From assembly GCA_905147135.1 (NCBI GenBank), contig LR990043.1, positions 11,071,057-11,135,056 on the forward strand: a stretch of 64,000 nucleotides of DNA, given 5' to 3'. The position numbers and the translations under genes were made by a program. Shown here piece by piece: positions 44,913 through 56,320 of the stretch (position 1 is its first letter; each line of letters opens with the position of its first letter). The DNA comes from Blastobasis lacticolella. Taxonomy: Eukaryota; Arthropoda; Insecta; Lepidoptera; Blastobasidae. The notes under the pieces are model-generated. The model ran no database searches. It was not told the DNA's origin and saw only the letters and a list, made by a program, of their open reading frames with translations.

Positions 44913-47900
44913 TTAGTACATAATGAGTAATTTATTTGATGGTTCAATAGGGTTTTGTGTTTCGAGTTGTCTGTACATCCAAGCGCATTGATTCCTTGCT
45001 GCGTGGTTTCCGATTTCATTGTATAATTGCGCCTACAAACAACACACGAATTCATTAGATTTTTACGAAAATATGAAGTAAAATGAATTGTGATGGAAAA
45101 TAATGTGTTACAAGTTCAGGGACAGTACCTGTAAATACCATGTTTGCAATAGGCGGCTTTGAGCTCCAACTTTTGAAAAATGCTTTTTAACTGTTTCTAA
45201 TACTTCACAACAAGAATGGATGAGTTGTATTCTCCTGTCGCCTGCCACAGGGGCAGTGGCGACACGACATTTTGTATGAAGAAGTAATCCTGTAATACAT
45301 ACACATTATTGTATTCCTTATTTACGATAGCTATTATTAGAAAAGCAGCATACGAATATAAAGTAAGTACCTCTTGCTTGATCATAAGTGCTTCCGTTTG
45401 CCATTATTGAAGGTAACACTTTTTTCACAACAGTCAAAGCATTCTTTGCACATCCTGTATGCAACTGCACGTTGGCTATATGCATTTCTGCCGTGGCGGC
45501 TAAATAATGCAAATGATATTTCTTGGCTAAGGACAACGCCTCATTGAGAGACATAATGTTGGTCGACTGAATACTGCTGAATGAATGCTGAACTTGAGAC
45601 ATCAATATCATTGCTTGAACCCGCATCGACATAAAATGTAGACTGTCGTCTTCTGTGTTACAGAAATCTAGGATATCGTAAAGGGACTCCAAGGCTTCTG
45701 TAGCATCGCCTTTGAGAAAATACATCTCGGCTTTCAATAACTGGCTTTCCCATCTGTCGAATGAAGCCAATTGTCTAATGCACTGCTCTGCTTCTTCCCA
45801 TTTACCTGAAACGTTTGTATATTGCCGTTATCTTACAATAGCCTAAGCTCCGGTATAACGTTTTTAGTAAATCAGTAAGAAATAACATCGGTGATCTAGT
45901 GGTAACGGTATCCAACTCGTAAGCGAGAGCTACCGGGTTTGAATCCCACTGCCGCCATGAACCAATGACTCTTTTCTGAGTTATGTATCGATGCTTCTAC
46001 GGGGAGCGAAGACATCATAATGAAACCTGCACATTCAGGCGACTGGTAGCACGGTCAAAGTGGTCAGATGGCAGTCGTTTCACTGTAATTACATCTGTCA
46101 AACCTGGATGATCGTCAAGGCGGACTCCGTACCCTTGTGCGCGAGAGCATCACTGGAGCATCACCGGGACATTTACACCAAGATGATTTATTTAGTAAGA
46201 AAGAACATATGGCGACTTCTAAATTTAGTGAAAACATCATTAGTGATGTCGTCATTAGTACGATTGTTAACTTCTTTCGTTTTGTACTTGCAGCAGTCCT
46301 TTCTAATTAAATTAAAAAGGTATGAAGATTCGCTAGCTTCAAAGCCAGCTTTTTTAGAGCTCCCTAAAATGACTTTCTATTTTGATGGGCTACGTTGAAC
46401 GATTGCGATCATGTATTATTTTAATGTAAAAAAAAGTGTAAATCTGTTGGCAAATAAAATAAATGAATAAACAGCCCTAAACCTCAACTACTAACGCACT
46501 TTGAGGCACCCGATTCGTCGGGACTTAGGCGACTGTCTGCGAACCCTAGTGCTCTAAAAGTGGACATGTGTCCACACTTGGTAGCACTAGCTAGGCGGAG
46601 GTTGCTATTCGATTGATGTCGGTTTTCATGGGCTCCACCCTCCCTAGAAAGGTCTAGGGACGCGGCCCCTAAACTCGGGAGATAAAATTCAAGATCAAAA
46701 GTGACTTACTTAATTTTTTTTTTAATATTCATACGATTTAATTTATTTTTATCAATATTTCAATTATTATAATAATCCACCCATTGGGTTTAATTTTTAT
46801 TCACTCTTGGTCTTGAATTGCATCTCCGTGCGTGCATTCCGAATCCGTGTAAATAACTCACCCGCGAGCAGCGCGAAGGTGGCCTGGTGGCTGGCGGCGG
46901 CGGGGTGCGGGCGCGGCGGCAGCGCGGCGGCGGCGGCGGCGAGCGCGGGCTCCCCGCGCCAGGCCGCCGCCGCCGCCGCGCCCGCCGCCGCCGCCGCCGA
47001 CGCGTCCGTCCACTGCCACACGCTGCCGCTGCCCACGTTGCATCCTACAAACATATAGCGGCTGTCAAATTGAGTCCATAAAAAAATATAAATCAATATC
47101 ATCATCATCATCGACCATCGACATCGTCACAACAACCTGAGTGGTGCAGTGACAGGTCGCCACGCAGAGGTTCCGGGTTCGATTCCCGGCCGAACAAAAA
47201 TTAAAATAATGAATTTTAATTTCTGTTACGGGCCTGGGTGTAGTAGGTATAATAAGTATGTATTTAAAAAACAAGTAGTTTTTCAGTTATCTAACACCCA
47301 TAACACAAGTTTTGGCTTACTTTGGGGGTAGATGGCGCTGTGTGACATATTTATTTATTATTTATCATCATAGCAGCCGAAAAGATCTCCACAAAAGCCT
47401 GTCTAGTGCCTTTTGCATATAGCTGGTACATGCGATTTTTACCAGGTCGTTGGTCCACCTTGTGGGGGAGGCCTACCCACGCGGCGTCAATTGAGGTGCT
47501 TATCGGGACATTTTAGGGTAGGGGTAGAGTAAGAGTAGCTTGATATAAAAATAATTACCGACTGCGTCAGGAGGAGGGTTATATGAAGCGTGTTCGGAGG
47601 AGAAAAATAAATGAATAAATGGGCACCCCGTAGGAGATGTGTGAACATGGAGGAGGCAAACATGGTGTCAGGAATTTGTAACTTGTGGAATTGCAGTCCT
47701 GACCACGGATAACGCTTCGCGCGCCGCATGATTAATATTGAATTTATAAACTTACTTGTATTAAGATTTAAGAGTAGTTGACAGCTCATAGACGCCATCT
47801 CTGTTTTACCGTAGAGGGCCCATAACGCAGCTGTGTTTGCAAATCCGGCCATGGTGAGATCGGTCATTGAATGTAAATAGTTTATGGAATCGCTTTTGTT

Positions 47901-50900
47901 AATAATCTGAAAAGAGAAAATGTAGTCTTAACTAATTAGCTGTCTACTGGAGCGAAGAGGAGCTGTACCAATATTAATCAAGGGAATTGCATAAAAAATC
48001 TTCGCTTCGCTTAAGTGTTTGGCTCCGCTGCGCTTCGCTCCTCTCCACTCCAGAGCATGCAGCCTATACAAGCGGTCAATAATTTTCTTATAAAAGCGCC
48101 TTCATCAGGCCTGCAACTCCGCGCAGCAACTTTGCAGAAGCGGCGTGTTGAAGGAAGTAAATAACTGGTTATTTTTTAAAGACTCCCCGTTGTGATGCGG
48201 ATGTCCATGGGCGGCGGTGATCATTTACCATCAGGTGACCTGCTTACTTATTTGCCTAATTAGCTGACCCCTCACTTCATATTGTCATATGGATTATCAT
48301 AAGGTTGGGGGGTCTACTACCACTGGAAAACTGCCAGTTGATCGGCTGATGGAGAAGGAAGGTGGTCAGTGATTTTTTTATATCAGACTAGAGAGACATT
48401 TCCGACTAGAAATCATTAAGATGGCCAATACGGTATCTTGTTCTGTTAAAAACTGTCACGTGGTGCCGGAAACTGTTCAACTAGTCCCAGGGTCATGTTA
48501 TGCGAGCCACGCATAATTCCTGTCGAGGCGCCTTTGAGCATGGTAAAAAAAACGACTTCCGAGCGCGATTGGTCCAACGGCGAAAAAATTGCTTTTCATT
48601 ATTGGTCCAATTCGCGATTCAGCGGGCTTGAATTTTTAACATGGCATACATTAAAATAGAAAATAATGCCTACAAATTTTGGACGAATCGCGAATTGTTC
48701 TAACCGCGAAAAGCAATTTTGAACCATGAATTTTGAACGATGTGCTGCGCTGGACTGCGTGCCTCGGACTGAGGCACGGCTCGGGATGAGGCGCGTACGT
48801 TTCGCAAGCACAGGCATGCAGTGCATGCCACGACCGCGAGCTGCCGTAGCTGCCTTACACACCAAGATAGTTTAAACAAGTAATGGACGTTCTGTTGATG
48901 CTGGAGGCAGGCGGCTAACCGTAAAGTTGCAGAGGATTCTAAGTACAAAATAAAGTCACTTTTAGATTAATACGGATGCGCGGGCGAGCCGTACTTGTCC
49001 GGACATTGACCACGTCCTCCGCACCCAAAAGCGACTTTATTTTATACTGCATAAGGATTAGTATGAACTGCATCCGATGGTTGGTCGGCTCCAACCAAAA
49101 CGGAACGTCTATTACTAGTTTTCAGACGGCCACAGACATGTGTTAAGATGTGTACAAATGTTTGAACAAAGATATTTGCAAAAGCGGCTTCGCACTGAAA
49201 TATTAGCACACATATTTAGAAATAAGCACACATAGTTTTTGCGCATCTTTGTACAGATCTTGACACATGTCTGTGGCCGGCATTTATTTATTTATTAAAA
49301 CAACATGCACGAAATGGTATAATGGCAGACTTAAACTAAATACCAGTCAACCAAGAGCCAGTGTGGATTAAAATTAACGCTTCCACTGTTAACTCAAATG
49401 TCAGCGATGCTACAGCAGTGCTAAGTATTGTAGCACGCGTATTAAATGGAGCGGCCAGGTTCGTCGTGCCGTGCGCACACGCGGAGCGCCGATGTCGGAC
49501 GCAGTCGTTGCGTCGGCCGCAGCGAAAGTGTTAAGAAAACGGTAGGCTCGTAGGTGTCGTACCTTGAGCACCTCCGCGGGCTTGGCGCCGTTGACGGCCG
49601 CGTGTTGCGCCATGAGCTGCGCGGCGGCGGCGGCGGGGCGCGGCGCGCGGGGCACGTGCGCCAGCAGCGCCGCGCGCCCGCCCGCGCCCCCGCCGCCGCC
49701 CGCGCGCGCGCCCCACGCCGCCGCGTGCGCAAGACAGGCGCCGTCGGCCGCCTCCTGCGCCGCCGACAACGCCTCGCGGACCGCCTCCATCGCGACCGAC
49801 CTACGGTGATTAGCTATCAATGGCACGGCTTGGGAAACACGCGCGTGCAGTGCCACGGCCGCTAGCTGCCGTAGCTGCCCTATGCACCTAGGGCTAGACC
49901 GACCTACGGCGACCGATTAGCTATAAGTGAGGGTAATTTTACAACGCATTTGATGAGATAATCCACTAAGCCTGGAGTGGTACCGCCTAGCTGTGGCATA
50001 ATGAGCAGTTTTCCAGTAGGTATCTAGAGCTGTCCTAACCACTCACTAGATGGCGCCCCGACAATTTTGGTAATTGAAATTAGCTTGAAATAGATACTTA
50101 GCAAATAGGATATAAACACTGGGTTCTTTGTGCTGGATAATATTGTATTTATCAATAGTTTTGAAGTATTTTATTATTATTATTTTAGAAGTATTAATAA
50201 ATTGAATAATTTTAATTATCAGGCAGGCCGCAAGCTTGTTTGCCACCTTAGTGGTATAAAAAAAACTGTAAACGAGACAGACATCAATTTGAATGTGTCA
50301 GCTCGTTTCATGGCCGCTGGGATTAAGAATGGGCGTAATTAAAATATGAGGTTTGTATTAAAATAGAAAATAATGCCTATCTATATAAATATGTTTTTTT
50401 CCGTTTCTTTGAACCTTTAAAAGTTATGTCTATATTAATAAACTTTTTATTTTTATATTTAGTATTACATCACGACCAGGCGCCGATCCAGAATTTGTTT
50501 GAGGGGAGGGCAAAAGTCAAAATTATAGGTATCTTCTAATTCTAGGTATTCTCTACTCAATGAGCTAGTGCCTTAAGTAAAAAAAATGTCATTTTTAGGG
50601 GGGTGAACAAAAAATGTGTGAGCGAGCGGGGCGAGCTCGAAATTTTTAGATAATTTTGGTCTTAACCGCAATGGGTGATCTCACAATAGTAATTGAAGCA
50701 AATCAATGAATAAGTAACCGCAACGAGCTAGATGACTGATAAGAAAAATGTCTGAAACCTATGAATGAGCAAACGAAGCGACCTCGAAACTTTTGACATT
50801 TTGGGTCGAAATTGTAAATATTTTGGGTTTTAACAGCAATGGATGATCTTTACAAAAGTAGCTTAGGGAAATTATTGAATGAGCGACCGCAACGAGCTTG

Positions 50901-53900
50901 GTGAAAGAGCTATGAGTGACCGAGCGAAGCGAGCTCGATATTTTTGATATTTTGGGTCCTTTATGTCGAATGTCCATGTTGTGCCTACTCCAGTGAAAGT
51001 TAGAGGCACTCCACTTGTTGTTGTTGACGACTATACATACCTAGGACAAATAGTCTAGCTAGGTAGGTCCAATTTCGAGAAAGAGGTCGATCGACGAATC
51101 CAATTCGGTTGGGCAGCGTTCGGAAAGCTACGCCATATATTTTCGTCCCAATTACCGCAGTGTCTCAAGACGAAGGTCTTTGACCAATGTATGTTCCCAG
51201 TGTTGACCTACGGAACTGAAACGTGGCCGCTCGCTATGGGCCTTATAAGGAAGCTCACTGTTACCCAAAGGGCAATGGGAAGGGCTATGCTCAGAATCTT
51301 GTTGCGCGATCGAATCAGAAATGAGGAGATCCGCAAGCGAACCAAGGTCATTAATTTTCTTAAGGTGTAAGGATTGCCAGATGAAGTGGCAGTGAGCGAG
51401 ACACATAGCTCAAAGCTCATGGGGCAGTAAAGTTCTCGAGTGGCGACCTCGTACTGGAAAACGCAGCGTGGACAAGGTGGACCGACGACCTGGTAAACAT
51501 CGCAGGAACCAGCTAGGTGCGGAAAGCACAGGACCGGACTTTGTGGAAATCTCTGGGGGAAACCTATGCGTCTTCTTGCTGATATGATCTGTCTTAAAAG
51601 CTGGGGCGAGCAAAAAATTCATGAGCGAGCTCTGAATTTTTGTCATTTTGGCTTAGGTGCTGTGATGATGTGATGCTGATCGTCATAAAAGATAATAAAA
51701 GAAATAAAAATTATTGAAGGAGCAATCGGAACGCGCACGAAACTTTTAACATTATGGTTCTGAGGAGGGAGGCAATTGCACCCATTCCCCCCCTGGATCC
51801 GCGGCTGATCACGGCTACAATCATACAGATTTAAAAAAGAAGTACTAAAATTGTGGGAGCGCCATCTATTGGTGCTTTTTGAAACCAATTTACAATACGG
51901 ATACCTACTGGAAAACTGCTCATTCTTGCAAATTCCTACATTGCTTCCGCCACGCCGCAGATGGCGTCGCAATTCATGCCGCATGTGGACAGCCGAAAGG
52001 TTTCAGCGAGCGAGCGAGATGATGTCATAAATGATTGTAGGTAGTCATGAAAGCTTTCGAGTTACACGGTAGGCCCCTAGGGAAAATTTTGTTTGAATCT
52101 AATTACGTAGGTACAGGGACTTACTTGTGACCGAATTGTGTGTGCATTGCAGCTCTATTGAGGGCGGCATAACGAAAGTTTTTATTTCTCTCGTTAGATG
52201 TTGTCGAGTTTCCAGATACACTGAATACTGTACGGTCAAAACAATTGTAAAGTGAGTCCTGTGCACCACAGAATTCTTTCATTCTAATACAATTAAGAAA
52301 ACTCAAAAAATGCTGAAAAGTAATGCAATCAATTAATATAAACACATACAAGATTAAAATAATAACAATTGTATTGTGCAAAACAGTTGCCGTTGCGTTA
52401 AATTTTGATTAATGTTGAATTTTGATAAAATTAAACAGTGATTTTTACTCTTCCTATTTGTTTTCTAGGCACTTATTAGGCTATTTAAGTAACTTACAAC
52501 ATCTGAATATTCTGGAATGTCATTCATTATGTGTACGATGGTTTTCTGCAGTTGCTTAGGTGGTAAAGCCTTTTTCTCATTAATTTGTAATAAATTTGCT
52601 TGTTGAGCGGTAAATAGCTCAGCTTGTTTCCTAGACCACTGACATTCTTCAAAACTGCTAAAACAAGTAATTCATTTTAAGAGTAAAATAAGCAAAATTT
52701 ATATTCAATGTGCAATATCCTATTACTTCGTATTATGAAACTACTCACTGATCCCTGTCTATTATATTCATTCTCATTGAAAAATCATGCGATTTAGATT
52801 CCTCTGGCAATGCGGGGGATGTTGTAGTAAAGGAGACTTGCAGGTCCATGTTGTTGAGTTTCTGTGAAATTTATAAATAGCAAAATGTTTTTATTCTGAA
52901 AAAGTTTAATGTTTCAAGAATTAAAAACCTTAAAGGGGCCACAAAATGGGTGACCGCGGTATTTTGTGTGGACCTTAGTAAACACTTCAAGTACCTATTA
53001 CTTGAGCACAAGCGCGGTTTTATAAGCCAAAGTCAAAAATTCCTCACTGACCTCACTCAATCATTCATTTTGGCACCCACTCTAGATGCTTTTACAGTGA
53101 GAGAAAACATCGTGTGAAACCAGGCGACTGAATGTGTAACCATGATTCAATCTGGTCAGGTCCACTGGTAGCAGGCTCATGGACGATGGATGACACTCAA
53201 TCCACTGTAATTACCTGATCTGCCAAATCTTGGATCATAGTCAAGGCAGATCCCGGGCCCTCGTGCACGAGAGCACAACCGGAATATTAATGCGATGATG
53301 CTTTTATAACCCCTTGCTAAATATTAAGAACCAAATTGACATTACCAAAATGAGCATCATCATTGCGCCAAAATGACGAAAATTTTGCGAGCTCGCTCAT
53401 TCATTAATCACCCCGCGTTTAAAGACAAGGTATCAACAATTTCGGACTTCCTGCACTCGCCCATTCATATTGACATACTTAATTTTACTTATTATGCAGC
53501 CAACATCTAAGAGAAAAGCTGTCAAAAATTGAAAGCTCGCTATGCTGGCTCACACATTCATTATGACCCCAATTTTTATGACTCAAAACTAATTTGTTCA
53601 TATTTTAATTTTTATTCTACCATAAAATGTAGGAACAGATTGCAAAAGTCATGTTATTTTTCGAACAGACCCCAAATGAAACAATTGGTTATCCCGGAGC
53701 CTTAATATCCCATCTCATGTAATTAAGATGACATTATTGCCTTGCTGATACATTATCTATAAATATTCCTGTTTTATTATGTCCTGTGATGTTATAAATT
53801 GATGCAGTAAAGAGATTACAAACAAACTTACCTCTTTACTAAGTGATCTCATCATTAGTCCTGGTCTACCTCTTTGATAATACATACAAAATGACTTATA

Positions 53901-55534
53901 TAATGCCACAACTTGTACAAAAGTAAGTTTGTCTAGATGCAACATTATTCTCCTTAGATAAAATCCTAAAAATAAATTTAATGTTATAATCAACATGCAT
54001 AGCAGAAACTATAAGACACAAAAAATGTAAAAAAAAATTACCCAAAACACTAGATCTATTGATAACACAAGGATTTGTTTCATTTGGTTCAATCATTAAT
54101 TTATCAATAGTAGAAGTGACACAATCCATCAAGGCACTGATGCCATTCACATATATATTCTGAAGGCGGACACAGAAGTTTTGAAGATGTACACTCAAGA
54201 GGTTGTATCTGCCATCAGTTAGTAAGCCTTCCAATTCTTTAAATTCCATATCAGGGCACTAAAAATGCATGTTAGATTATACAGTGTGTGGCCCAGAATC
54301 GGGGCTAATATTGAAAATAGAGACTCTAGAGTATTGGTATTTTTTCTGAAAATATTCTAATTAACTAAAACCCATGCATTACACACAACAAGAATTTAAA
54401 GTTACGATTCATAATCAGTGATTATTGCAAATTGCGATATTATCGCTAACATTGCCAATGTTGTGGTACAGGGTATAAAATATAATCAGCCGCCACATAT
54501 CAACGAGACATTACGAGTAGCTACGAATACGTACGATGCAGAATGAACTCAATCGTGTTGAGCGGAACTATTGTTTTGTTTGCGAATTTATAAGTTTGTT
54601 AGAAAGAAACAAAATGTTAAGTTATGATTTTAATGAGTTGGGACCATGATGATTTAATTACTAGTGACCTATAGAGCCTCCGTTTTTAATATTTGCCCCA
54701 GTTTTAAGCCACACACTGTACTGTATTAAGACTTTTTGCACTATGCATGATAATATTAACACTTTCGCTGTGGCCAACTGAACAATAGGGTCAAAATTGG
54801 TGCTATGTGAGTGCGCTTGACTCATCTGGCCGCTCCATTTAATATGTGCGCTACAATACTTTGCACTGCTGTAGACTATCTGGTATTTGAGTTAGCAGGG
54901 GAAGTGTTAACACATTAATGACCAACTAAAAGATATTGTGTGGTCAGCATTTGCATATTTGTTCTTAAGGAACTTGTATACAAAAAAAATTAAATTTATC
55001 TGCAAACATAACAGGTTTATGAGGAAACAGTTGAAATTATTTGAACTTGGCACACTTGGCACTTGGAAAATTCTCTATCTTTGGTTACATTGTCACACCA
55101 CCAGGTAAAAATTGGAGCTCAAATGTCACGCAGAAGAAAATAGAAATATGAGGTATAAGGATAAGAGGCCATTTAATCCTTTATCACGACATACCAGTCC
55201 AGACTTACTCATGTTTATAAAATATTAAGTGGTGACTAACCTGTATGAGTTTCAGAGCCAAAATGCAAAAATCTTTTCTGTACTTTGGAGCCATGGTACA
55301 GTCAGTCAAACCTTTAGCTAAAATAAATACAACATATTTCAAATTTACAGGACAAGATATTACCTACGGTATAAATAATTTTATATATATTTTTAACTAT
55401 ATATTACCTTCGATTTTTAGCAGACCGTATTCTCTAATAAAAGCTACAACAGCAATTTTATGCGGCGTTATATTTTCAATATTTTTTACATTCAAAACTT
55501 TCACGAACTCAAATATTTCTCCCCCTGAATCCAT
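44913..55534 (-). CDS. APC5: Anaphase-promoting complex subunit 5 (13 exons)
   Basis: TPR scaffold subunit of the APC/C ubiquitin ligase (ida in Drosophila). Exons in order: 55408-55534, 55241-55317, 54042-54258, 53832-53965, 52749-52861, 52498-52657, 52125-52312, 49563-49800, 47756-47906, 46862-47044, 45371-45805, 45129-45289, 44913-45032; every junction is AG/GT and phases close, 767 aa (human 755). Family marks: PHKIAVVAFIREYGLL near 25, NYRYAALNRAAMH-like NFRYAALNRAAMHTQFGH near 325, REALSAAQEA near 347, and GDATEALESLYDIL near 565 in the TPR part. Exons 8 and 10 are very GC-rich and code for Gly/Ala/Arg/Pro-rich insertions. Intron 7 (2.3 kb) holds nested transposons. The start is fixed by the conserved N-terminus. 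Confidence 0.95.
45885..46190 (+). mobile_element. SINE-A copy in APC5 intron 10
   Basis: tRNA-like head (CATCGGTGATCTAGTGG, GGGTTTGAATCCC) and a body sharing CAGGCGACTG, GCGCGAGAGCA and the end AAGATGATTTATT with the copy at 31455. Confidence 0.82.
46190..46861. other. Rest of APC5 intron 10
   Basis: No exon-like frame. 46480-46690 contains a non-coding repeat-like block (GGCGGAGGTTGC, CCTCCCTAGAAAGGTCTAG) that I cannot assign. Confidence 0.45.
47127..47372 (+). mobile_element. SINE-B copy in APC5 intron 9
   Basis: ACCTGAGTGGTGCAGTGAC and GGGTTCGATTCCC form a tRNA-like promoter; the body has CAGTTATCTAACACCC and GCTTACTTTGGGGG, matching the minus copy at 33553, and ends in a T/A-rich tail. 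Confidence 0.8.
48165..48370 (+). mobile_element. Lepidopteran LINE-derived repeat
   Basis: GGGCGGCGGTGATC followed by TTACCATCAGGTGACC and TTTGCC, a motif that is very common in moth and butterfly genomes (recognised, not searched). In APC5 intron 8. Confidence 0.6.
48583..48722. mobile_element. Small inverted-repeat element (decayed MITE)
   Basis: Arms containing AATTGCTTTTC and AATTCGCGATTC on the left recur in inverse form on the right (48682-48722), about 80 percent identical. In APC5 intron 8. Confidence 0.55.
49127..49279. mobile_element. 153-bp MITE
   Basis: Terminal inverted repeats of about 30 bp beginning CGGCCACAGACATGTGT with one to three mismatches; interior AT-rich. In APC5 intron 8; no obvious target duplication. 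Confidence 0.75.
50615..50965 (+). repeat. Degenerate repeats with GCGAGCTCGAAATTTTTGA core
   Basis: GAGCGA...GCGAGCTCGA followed by TTTTTGACATTTTGGGTC-like sequence recurs near 50620, 50765 and 50920, and once more beyond the LINE near 51605-51650, with GTAACCGCAACGAGCT words between. It is the body of the element inserted in MITE-C. A related scrap is at 53375-53420. Confidence 0.65.
50975..51600 (+). mobile_element. RTE-type LINE fragment
   Basis: Plus-strand translation in a broken frame gives YLGQIV, RRIQFGWAAFGKL, CLKTKVFDQCMFPVLTYG and the TWPL segment, the typical RTE reverse transcriptase C-terminus. Internal stops (51053, 51368 and others) show it is dead. Lies inside the block nested in MITE-C copy 2. 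Confidence 0.85.
53080..53312 (+). mobile_element. SINE-A body fragment in APC5 intron 4
   Basis: Carries GCGACTGAATGTGTAACC, TAATTACCTGATCTGCC, GCACGAGAGCACAACC and an ATTAATGCGATGATGC end, matching the copy at 31455; the tRNA-like head is missing. Confidence 0.8.
54282..54718. mobile_element. 437-bp MITE of Tc1/mariner type
   Basis: About 50-bp terminal inverted repeats starting CAGTGTGTGGC, flanked by TA on both sides (54280-54281, 54719-54720), the usual Tc1/mariner target. No transposase frame. In APC5 intron 2. Confidence 0.82.
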
Positions 55535-56320
55535 CTTTTACAAATTATACAACAAATGGTTATCTTATATTCATAGACAGATGAATGACCAAATGTAGTA
55601 CCGGCCACCACGTCTTATAGTAGGTAGTTGGTAAACAAATAAAACAAATTACAACAAAGGATTAACTAATATTCGTAGACAGATGAATGTTATTATAATG
55701 TACTACCGGCCACCACGTCTAAATCACAAATTAGTTGGTAATCAAATCAAACAAAACAAATCCTTCCGAAATTAAAATTTTATGTTTGTTTGTATTGTAT
55801 ATTTCGTATGTTATACGGCCGCAACTATATTTCTATATATTACAACGAACGGCAAATGACAACTGAAACTAACCTCAAAAATGTCAAAGCAAACCATAAA
55901 CCAAGGAAGAACCTTTTTTTTAATTTCGGACTGATCATAACACACATACTAAAGCGCACTCCACATGTGGACAGTTCCGCGGGAACACGAGAATGTCGAG
56001 GGAGTATTCGCCTATACTCGTGTAGTCCTTGGTCATGTGGAGTACGCTTTATAACTTGCTGTTCATCGATAAGATAGACGACGATGCCAAAGCAAAAAAA
56101 AAACAATTCCTTATTATTTGTGGCAAAAAGTAATGGCAGCTTGCATTGTTGCAGTTGCTTTTCTCGCTTGTTTGCTTGATTTTAATGTTCAAGCAAAACC
56201 TACGCAGTTTTTTATATGAAAATAGTTTTTAAAATGTTAGTTATAGGTGTAATGTAATGTAACAATGCATAATCAAGCATAATACAAGTGCAATAAGTAA
56301 TAGGATATATAACAATAATT
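55535..56320. promoter_or_regulatory. Divergent promoter interval of APC5 and fz
   Basis: 786 bp between the two start codons, so it should contain both 5' UTRs and promoters. A short MITE-A derivative lies at 55953-56048. Repeated words (ACCGGCCACCACGTCT at about 55601 and 55706) form a short local duplication. No TATA-type site stands out. Confidence 0.6.
55953..56048 (+). mobile_element. MITE-A copy 9, internal deletion (96 bp)
   Basis: Both tips are present (AGCGCACTCCACATGTGG and GGAGTACGCT) but nearly all of the interior is lost. Flanks TAA and TTA. About 270 bp upstream of the fz start codon. Confidence 0.8.

Larger units (their letters stand above)
49997..51928. mobile_element. MITE-C copy 2, expanded by nested insertions
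   Basis: Left half (49997-50470) and right end (about 51815-51928) match MITE-C copy 1. Between them lies a foreign block with GATCCAG near both of its borders (about 50475-51815), which itself contains an RTE-type LINE fragment. All within APC5 intron 7. Confidence 0.75.

Noticed and set aside
46807..47081. Other frames through the GC-rich block of APC5 exon 10
   Set aside because: High GC removes stops in all frames; only the frame in phase with exons 9 and 11 continues APC5.
47127..47200. tRNA gene
   Set aside because: Same reasoning: the head belongs to the SINE-B repeat and does not fold into a complete cloverleaf.
49442..49865. Alternative frames through APC5 exon 8
   Set aside because: Same GC-rich artefact; the spliced frame with REALSAAQEA is the conserved one.
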